A stretch of 47,170 nt of DNA, taken from contig CACXES010000051.1 of NCBI GenBank assembly GCA_902766745.1, positions 1 to 47,170 on the forward strand, written 5' to 3'. Every line of letters begins with the position of its first letter. The stretch's first letter is position 1. Below are positions 42,781 through 47,170 of the stretch, piece after piece. The translations under genes were made by a program, and so were the position numbers. The notes beneath the pieces are model-generated. The model had not been told where the DNA came from. It did no database searches and saw only the letters and a program-made list of their open reading frames with translations. The DNA is from an uncultured Ruminococcus sp. GTDB taxonomy: Bacteria > Bacillota > Clostridia > Monoglobales > Monoglobaceae.

Positions 42781-43944
42781 ATGCAGGAGACAGACTGCGC
42801 ACAGTGCAGAGAGCTGCTTTTTGACTATGTGTCGGGCTTGACCGATGATGCGGAGAGCAAGGCTGTTGCCGCGCATATAGAATCGTGCCCCGAATGCAGA
42901 CGTGAGCTTGAGTTTATCGAGAGTATGCTCGCCGCAGCGGCGGAGATACCCGAGGTTCCCGTTCCGGACGAGGTCAGAGAGGCGGTTGCGAACCGTCTGT
43001 CCGAGGCAGAGGCGGAAATCAAGCGTGAGCGGAGCGGAAAAATTCGGCGTATTGTATCGGCGGCGGCACCCGTTGCGGCGGCTGTTGCCTTGACAATCGG
43101 AATGTATGCCGGAGGTGTGTTTGACAGCTTCAGAAATGCGGATGAGATCATGGACGGAAAGCCTTTGTCTGTGGAGGACAGCGGTGCGGCAGAGAATAAA
43201 ACGGCAGAGCCGCAGACAAGTGATAATATTGAAGGCAGCAAGACGGCAGAGGTAAATTCCGACAATATCGGACAGAGGTCTGAGGGGCGGCAAGGTACGG
43301 AGAGCGGTTCAAAAGCCGATTCAAAGGGCAGCTCGGAGGCAGGGTCAAGCATAGATAAAAGCGGCGCAAAAGCGGATAAGCCGGAGAAGGCAAAGACGGA
43401 GAATGCCGAAAGCCGTGCTGCGGAAAATTCGGATTCAAAAATCAAAGCCGAGGATGCGGCGGACGAAGGCACGAAACAGGAGAATAATGTGAGCGCACCT
43501 CCTGCTCCGGAGGCTTTTGAGGCTACGGTGCCTACAGAGTCTGCGGCGGATGATGCGGGCAAACCGGAATCGTCAGCATACGGCGCACCGAGAAATGACG
43601 CCGGCGGCATGGTCGGCAGCAGCGGCTCGGGCGGCGGAAGCGGCGGCACTTCAAGTAACGGGGCGAATGCCAAAAACGCTGCGGCGGCTTCGGTGCCGAG
43701 GCTTATGTCGGATGCGTATGCTGAGGTTCCGAAAAGCTGCGAAATAGCAAGCGATAATCCGAAAGCATATGCGGAGAGGTTCGGTGCAAAGCTTACGGAG
43801 AGCGGCTGCTCGTTTTCTGTCTCGCCGGGCGAATGGGAGGAGCTGAGAAGCCTTGCGGCGAATAACGGGGATTCCGTAAGTACGGGAGAATTTGTGAGCG
43901 CAGACAGCATCGATGCGATTTCCGTGACTGTCACGGAACGATAA
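42781..43944 (+). CDS. Membrane anti-sigma factor with zinc finger and long extracytoplasmic region
   Basis: The protein has 387 residues. The N-terminal zinc anti-sigma motif reads AAHIESCPECRRE (HxxxCxxC) near residue 36, with an earlier Cys in CAQCREL. A membrane helix (VAAAVALTIGMYAGG) follows near residue 105. The remaining 270 residues are Ser/Glu/Ala/Lys-rich and probably disordered, then a folded C-terminal domain of about 80 residues (EVPKSCEIASDNPKAYAE to the end). It should hold the ECF sigma at 41768 until a signal releases it. I chose ATG 42781 with AAAGGGG just upstream. Confidence 0.87.
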   Translation: MQETDCAQCRELLFDYVSGLTDDAESKAVAAHIESCPECRRELEFIESMLAAAAEIPEVPVPDEVREAVANRLSEAEAEIKRERSGKIRRIVSAAAPVAAAVALTIGMYAGGVFDSFRNADEIMDGKPLSVEDSGAAENKTAEPQTSDNIEGSKTAEVNSDNIGQRSEGRQGTESGSKADSKGSSEAGSSIDKSGAKADKPEKAKTENAESRAAENSDSKIKAEDAADEGTKQENNVSAPPAPEAFEATVPTESAADDAGKPESSAYGAPRNDAGGMVGSSGSGGGSGGTSSNGANAKNAAAASVPRLMSDAYAEVPKSCEIASDNPKAYAERFGAKLTESGCSFSVSPGEWEELRSLAANNGDSVSTGEFVSADSIDAISVTVTER

Positions 43945-43976
43945 ATAATTATAAACGAACGATAAATAATTATAAA
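43936..43976 (+). repeat. 20-bp direct repeat upstream of polA
   Basis: The 20-base unit GAACGATAAATAATTATAAA occurs at 43936-43955 and again at 43957-43976. The first copy overlaps the end of the anti-sigma gene. A duplication by slippage is likely. Confidence 0.9.
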
Positions 43977-43992
43977 AGGAACGGACAAACAA

Positions 43993-46641
43993 ATGAAAAA
44001 ACTGCTTTTAATTGACGGCAACAGTATTTTAAACAGAGCATACTACGGCATAAGGCCGCTGACTGCGCCCGACGGGACACCGACCAATGCGGTTTACGGA
44101 TTTCTGAACATTCTGTTCAAGCACCTTGAGGAGGAGAGCTATGACGGCATCTGCGTGGCGTTTGATGTCAAGGAAAAGACCTTCCGTCATAAGAGATATG
44201 AGCTGTATAAGGCTCAGCGTAAGCCTGCACCGGAGGATTTTTTGGCACAGCTTCCGGTTATTAAAGAGGTGCTGTCGGCGATGAATATTCTGTGCCTTGA
44301 GCTTGCCGGCTACGAGGCGGACGATATTATCGGCACGATTTCGAAGAAGTGCGATGAGAGCGGCGTTATCTGCCGAATACTGACGGGGGATAAGGACGAT
44401 TTGCAGCTGGCGTCGGACAATACGGTTATAAAGCTTGTTGTCACCAAGGGCGGAAGGACAACAACTACGGACTACGGCAGGGCGGAATTTACCGAGAAGT
44501 ACGGGATTTCGCCGTCTGCCTTTATTGACGTTAAGGCACTTATGGGCGACAGCTCCGACAATATCCCCGGTGTTGCCGGGATAGGCGAAAAGACCGCTAT
44601 GTCACTGATTCAAAGCTACGGGAGCATAGATAATATATACAAGGATGTTGACGGCATTGACGTTACGCCGGGCGTGCGGAAGAAGCTGAGTGACGGCCGT
44701 GACAGTGCGTATTTGAGCTATGAGCTTGCCACTATTGACCGTGATGTTCCGATTGACTTTGAATTTGAAGCCGCCGCGGCGGAGGAATATGACAGACCTC
44801 GGCTTGCTGCGTTGTTTGTGCGGCTTAATTTCCGTTCTTTTATACAAAAGCTCGGTCTTGACGGCGCAGCGGCGGCTTCCGCCGAGCCGACAAGGGTGAT
44901 AAGCGGCAGCGGCAGAGAGGTTGATTTTGCCGAGCTTATGGCAAGGGTGCGAAAATTCGGCAGAGCGGCATATTTGATTCATGACGGAAAGCTGTATGCA
45001 AAGCCGTCGGGCGGCGATGCGCTTTGTGCCGAGGCAAGCAAGTCGCAGCTGCGGGAGTTTTTTGCCGACGGGAGCATCGAAAAGGTCGGCTATGATATAA
45101 AAGAGGATATAATCTCCGTTTCCGATTTCGGGATAGACGTGGCGGAGACGGAGTCAAATTCGGTGGCGTTCGATGTGATGCTTGCGGCATATATCCTTGA
45201 CCCGACCCAGTCCTCATACCCGATAGCTACGCTTTGCATGAAGTACCTTTCGGCGGCATTGGAGAATGACGGCAGCGATGAGGAGAATCCTCAAATTTCG
45301 ATGACATCACTGCTCGGAGAAGCGGCAGATGACAACGGCAAGGCAAGCTTTGACCGCCTTTTTGCCATAGAGGCATTGGCAGAGAAGATGGCGGATGAGA
45401 TTGAGGAAAACGGTCAGCATTCGCTGTACTATGACATAGAGCTGCCGCTGACCGAGGTTCTGGCACGGCTTCAGCTTAGGGGAATGTATGTTGATAAGGC
45501 GGAGCTTACCGACTTCGGGGAGATGCTTGATGAAAGAATTTCAGAGCGGCAGGCGCAGATTTACGCCGAGGCAGGCGAGGAATTTAATATCAATTCTCCG
45601 AAGCAGCTCGGCGTTATTCTGTTTGAAAAGCTTTGCCTGCCATACGGAAAGAAGACGAAGAAGGGTACCTACTCCACCAATATCGATATAATGGAAAAGC
45701 TTCGGGATAAGCACCCTATCGTTAATATGGTATTAGAGTACAGACAGCTGACAAAGCTGAAGTCAACGTATGTTACCGGGCTTTCCAATGTGGTAAACCC
45801 AAATACAGGCAGAATACATTCGCATTTCAATCAGATGGTTACGAATACAGGAAGGCTCAGCAGTACCGAGCCGAATTTGCAGAATATCCCGGTCAGAACC
45901 GAGCTGGGGCGTGAGATAAGAAAGATGTTTATCGCCGAGAAAGACGGACGGTCGCTGATTGATGCCGACTATTCGCAGATAGAGCTTCGTGTTTTGGCGC
46001 ATATCGCAGATGATGCCGCCATGAAGCAGGCGTTCTTGGATAACGAGGATATACACACCCAAACCGCGGCAAACGTGTTTAACATTCCGCCGGAGGAGGT
46101 AACACCGCTTATGCGCTCACGCGCAAAGGCGGTAAACTTCGGGATTGTCTACGGTATCGGGGCGTTCTCCCTGGCGCAGGATATAGGCACAAGCCGTGCG
46201 GAGGCGCAGAGGTACATTGACGATTACCTTGCCCATTACAGCGGTGTTGCGGCTTATATGAAAAATGTTGTGGAACGTGCCAAGGAGGACGGATATATAA
46301 CAACCGTACTCGGCAGACGCAGATACCTGCCGGAGCTTAAGGCATCCTCGCATCTTATGCGTGCCTTCGGCGAGAGAGTGGCGATGAATGCGCCGATTCA
46401 GGGCAGTGCGGCGGATATAATAAAAATCGCAATGGTCAATGTGGACAGACGGCTGAAGTCCGAGGGTCTTTCGGCAAAGCTTATACTTCAGGTTCACGAT
46501 GAATTGATAGTTGAGGCACCGGATAATGAGGTCGATGCCGCATCGCATATATTAAAAGAGGAAATGGAGAACGCCTATAAGCTTTCGGTTCCGCTTGTGG
46601 TTGACATGAACAGCGGAAAAAGCTGGTATGATACAAAATAA
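43993..46641 (+). CDS. polA: DNA polymerase I, with inactive proofreading domain
   Basis: This 882-residue protein begins with an intact 5'-3' nuclease domain (LLIDGNSILNRAYYG; ADDIIGTI; TGDKDDLQL; GDSSDNIPGVAGIGEKTA). The polymerase domain is also intact: DADYSQIELRVLAH near residue 656, RSRAKAVNFGIVYG near 705 and QVHDELIVEAP near 836. The middle 3'-5' exonuclease domain lacks the DxE metal motif: the equivalent strand reads AAYLIHDGKLYAK. It is therefore probably without proofreading, as in Bst and Taq polymerases. AAAAGGA precedes ATG. A hairpin terminator follows. Confidence 0.95.
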   Translation: MKKLLLIDGNSILNRAYYGIRPLTAPDGTPTNAVYGFLNILFKHLEEESYDGICVAFDVKEKTFRHKRYELYKAQRKPAPEDFLAQLPVIKEVLSAMNILCLELAGYEADDIIGTISKKCDESGVICRILTGDKDDLQLASDNTVIKLVVTKGGRTTTTDYGRAEFTEKYGISPSAFIDVKALMGDSSDNIPGVAGIGEKTAMSLIQSYGSIDNIYKDVDGIDVTPGVRKKLSDGRDSAYLSYELATIDRDVPIDFEFEAAAAEEYDRPRLAALFVRLNFRSFIQKLGLDGAAAASAEPTRVISGSGREVDFAELMARVRKFGRAAYLIHDGKLYAKPSGGDALCAEASKSQLREFFADGSIEKVGYDIKEDIISVSDFGIDVAETESNSVAFDVMLAAYILDPTQSSYPIATLCMKYLSAALENDGSDEENPQISMTSLLGEAADDNGKASFDRLFAIEALAEKMADEIEENGQHSLYYDIELPLTEVLARLQLRGMYVDKAELTDFGEMLDERISERQAQIYAEAGEEFNINSPKQLGVILFEKLCLPYGKKTKKGTYSTNIDIMEKLRDKHPIVNMVLEYRQLTKLKSTYVTGLSNVVNPNTGRIHSHFNQMVTNTGRLSSTEPNLQNIPVRTELGREIRKMFIAEKDGRSLIDADYSQIELRVLAHIADDAAMKQAFLDNEDIHTQTAANVFNIPPEEVTPLMRSRAKAVNFGIVYGIGAFSLAQDIGTSRAEAQRYIDDYLAHYSGVAAYMKNVVERAKEDGYITTVLGRRRYLPELKASSHLMRAFGERVAMNAPIQGSAADIIKIAMVNVDRRLKSEGLSAKLILQVHDELIVEAPDNEVDAASHILKEEMENAYKLSVPLVVDMNSGKSWYDTK

Positions 46642-46657
46642 ATTAAAAAATAAAAAT

Positions 46658-46696
46658 GTGCGGCTTTGCGGATTGTGCAGAGCCGTGTTTTTTATG
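46658..46696 (+). terminator. Terminator of polA
   Basis: GCGGCTTTGC and GTGCAGAGCCGT pair around a short loop, with AAAAA before and GTTTTTTATG after. One or two mismatches are present in the stem. Confidence 0.75.
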
Positions 46697-46811
46697 CCTT
46701 TGGGAATGGTGCTGTATTTTACAAAAAAGAATTTTTTTCATAAAAATTTAATATATTTTTTGAAAAAATTAGAAGATGTGTTTAAATTATGAACAAATTC
46801 TTCAAATCATA

Positions 46812-46840
46812 TTGACATTTCGGCAAAAAGGTGCTATAAT
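46812..46840 (+). promoter_or_regulatory. Consensus sigma-A promoter driving a long leader
   Basis: TTGACA (46812-46817) and TATAAT (46835-46840) have a 17-base spacer, a full consensus. The first strong ribosome site is 180 bases later, so the leader is long. Confidence 0.88.
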
Positions 46841-46847
46841 TCACTTG

Positions 46848-47030
46848 TTCAATTTTAAAATTGCGGAGACATATGCCCTAAAGGCGAAATTTCAACTGTG
46901 GGGATATGCCGTTGAGCATATACGCATGGCAATATAAAGAGGTAAATTAATATATAAAATTAATAAAAAAAATTAATATAAATCAGAAAAAATAAATTTA
47001 TAATATAATTACAAATGAAAAGGAGGTGCC
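46848..47030 (+). other. Long 5' leader with hairpins, unassigned
   Basis: The leader has the pairing blocks ATATGCC, TATGC/GCATA and GGCAATAT between about 46869 and 46938, then an A/T-rich stretch to the ribosome site. It does not match any riboswitch consensus that I know. A structured regulatory leader or ordinary untranslated RNA are both possible. Confidence 0.35.
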
Positions 47031-47035
47031 GAGAA

Positions 47036-47089
47036 TGGTTAAAATCCATATTTTCCCAACGGGGGGGGGGAGGTTAGAAAAAACATAGT
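47036..47089 (+). CDS. Short leader ORF of 17 codons containing a G10 tract
   Basis: AAGGAGGTG lies seven bases before ATG 47036. The frame reads MVKIHIFPTGGGRLEKT and stops at TAG. The ten Gs (47061-47070) are in the middle. One extra G would instead join the reading frame to a longer one, open to the window end (EVRKNIVFLIDPKKFKTIK and on). It may be a leader peptide, a phase-variable gene or a sequencing error at a homopolymer. Confidence 0.45.
47061..47070 (+). repeat. Homopolymer of ten G
   Basis: The run GGGGGGGGGG is unique in this AT-biased stretch and lies inside a translated-looking frame. Such runs slip readily during replication and sequencing. Confidence 0.85.
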
Positions 47090-47141
47090 TTTTCTGATTG
47101 ACCCGAAAAAATTTAAAACAATAAAAATGGAGGATTTTAAA

Positions 47142-47170
47142 AATGAAATTGAAGAAATTAGTGTCCGCAC
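47142..47170 (+). CDS. Start of a probable secreted protein (continues outside window)
   Basis: GGAGG lies 11 bases before ATG 47142. The first residues MKLKKLVSA look like the start of a signal peptide of the kind common in Clostridia. Only nine codons are in the window, so nothing more can be said. Confidence 0.55.

Noticed and set aside
46869-46938. Leader as a known riboswitch (c-di-GMP, purine, TPP, preQ1, fluoride)
   Set aside because: None of the conserved core sequences of these classes could be aligned by eye.
1-47170. tRNA, rRNA, CRISPR arrays, phage or transposase genes
   Set aside because: No cloverleaf-like segment, regularly spaced repeats, integrase or transposase motif was seen on either strand.

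Overview
The window looks like chromosomal DNA of a spore-forming Clostridia (Bacillota), probably a gut anaerobe. The evidence is a ctsR-mcsA-mcsB-clpC operon with a canonical CtsR operator, a yabP-yabQ-divIC-yabR sporulation cluster, a SpoVB-type flippase, strong AGGAGG-type ribosome sites with several TTG/GTG starts, clear sigma-A promoters, and a biotin-dependent Na+-pump decarboxylase operon typical of fermenting anaerobes. Species cannot be read from the sequence. There is no prophage, CRISPR array, tRNA, rRNA or recognisable transposase.

Layout. 1-1070: end of an unidentified gene, a palindromic MITE-like element with imperfect terminal inverted repeats, a strong terminator and the remnant of an AraC regulator. 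1081-3340: metal-efflux operon (free HMA chaperone plus P1B ATPase) behind a palindromic operator. 3419-5364: comF-like gene, a hidden 57-codon ribbon-helix-helix gene, a hairpin-rich gap, then nnrE. 5384-7584: AraC regulator divergent from a GH109-type glycosidase. 7783-12687: addB, rdgB and a PHP phosphoesterase. 12791-14263: secreted stalk-domain protein. 14339-18091: two TIM-barrel sugar isomerases and a Gfo/Idh/MocA dehydrogenase, divergent from a second AraC regulator. 18230-20186: coiled-coil protein, coaD, rsmD and a probable 6S RNA, all on the minus strand. 20274-20847: a second small RHH gene divergent from an 11-cysteine protein, with a palindrome at the predicted start site. 21026-25597: ctsR, mcsA, mcsB, clpC. 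25700-27211: two recently duplicated secreted repeat proteins. 27567-28358: RluB-type pseudouridine synthase. 28424-33692: carboxyltransferase, OadG-like, biotin carrier, OadB and OadA subunits. 33827-40135 (minus): yebC, SPFH/NfeD pair, yabR-divIC-yabQ-yabP, LCP protein and RNase M5. 40305-46641 (plus): SpoVB-like flippase, ECF sigma factor, zinc-finger anti-sigma factor and polA. 46642-47170: a strong promoter, a long leader with a G10 tract in a 17-codon ORF, and the first codons of a probable secreted protein.

How the genes work together. The two AraC-controlled loci look like sensors paired with sugar or glycan catabolism. GH109 cleaves alpha-N-acetylgalactosamine, and the isomerase/dehydrogenase cassette resembles inositol-type or keto-sugar pathways. 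The 28-33 kb operon has two different carboxyltransferases around one biotin carrier and one Na+-pumping beta subunit. It could act as a methylmalonyl-CoA/oxaloacetate transcarboxylase or as a Na+ pump with two substrates. The ctsR operon gives arginine-phosphorylation-tagged proteolysis. The least explained parts are the RHH/Cys-rich divergon, the duplicated secreted modules, the MITE-like element and the G-tract leader. No single striking new multi-gene defence or mobile system was found; the RHH/Cys-rich unit is the best candidate for an undescribed small system.
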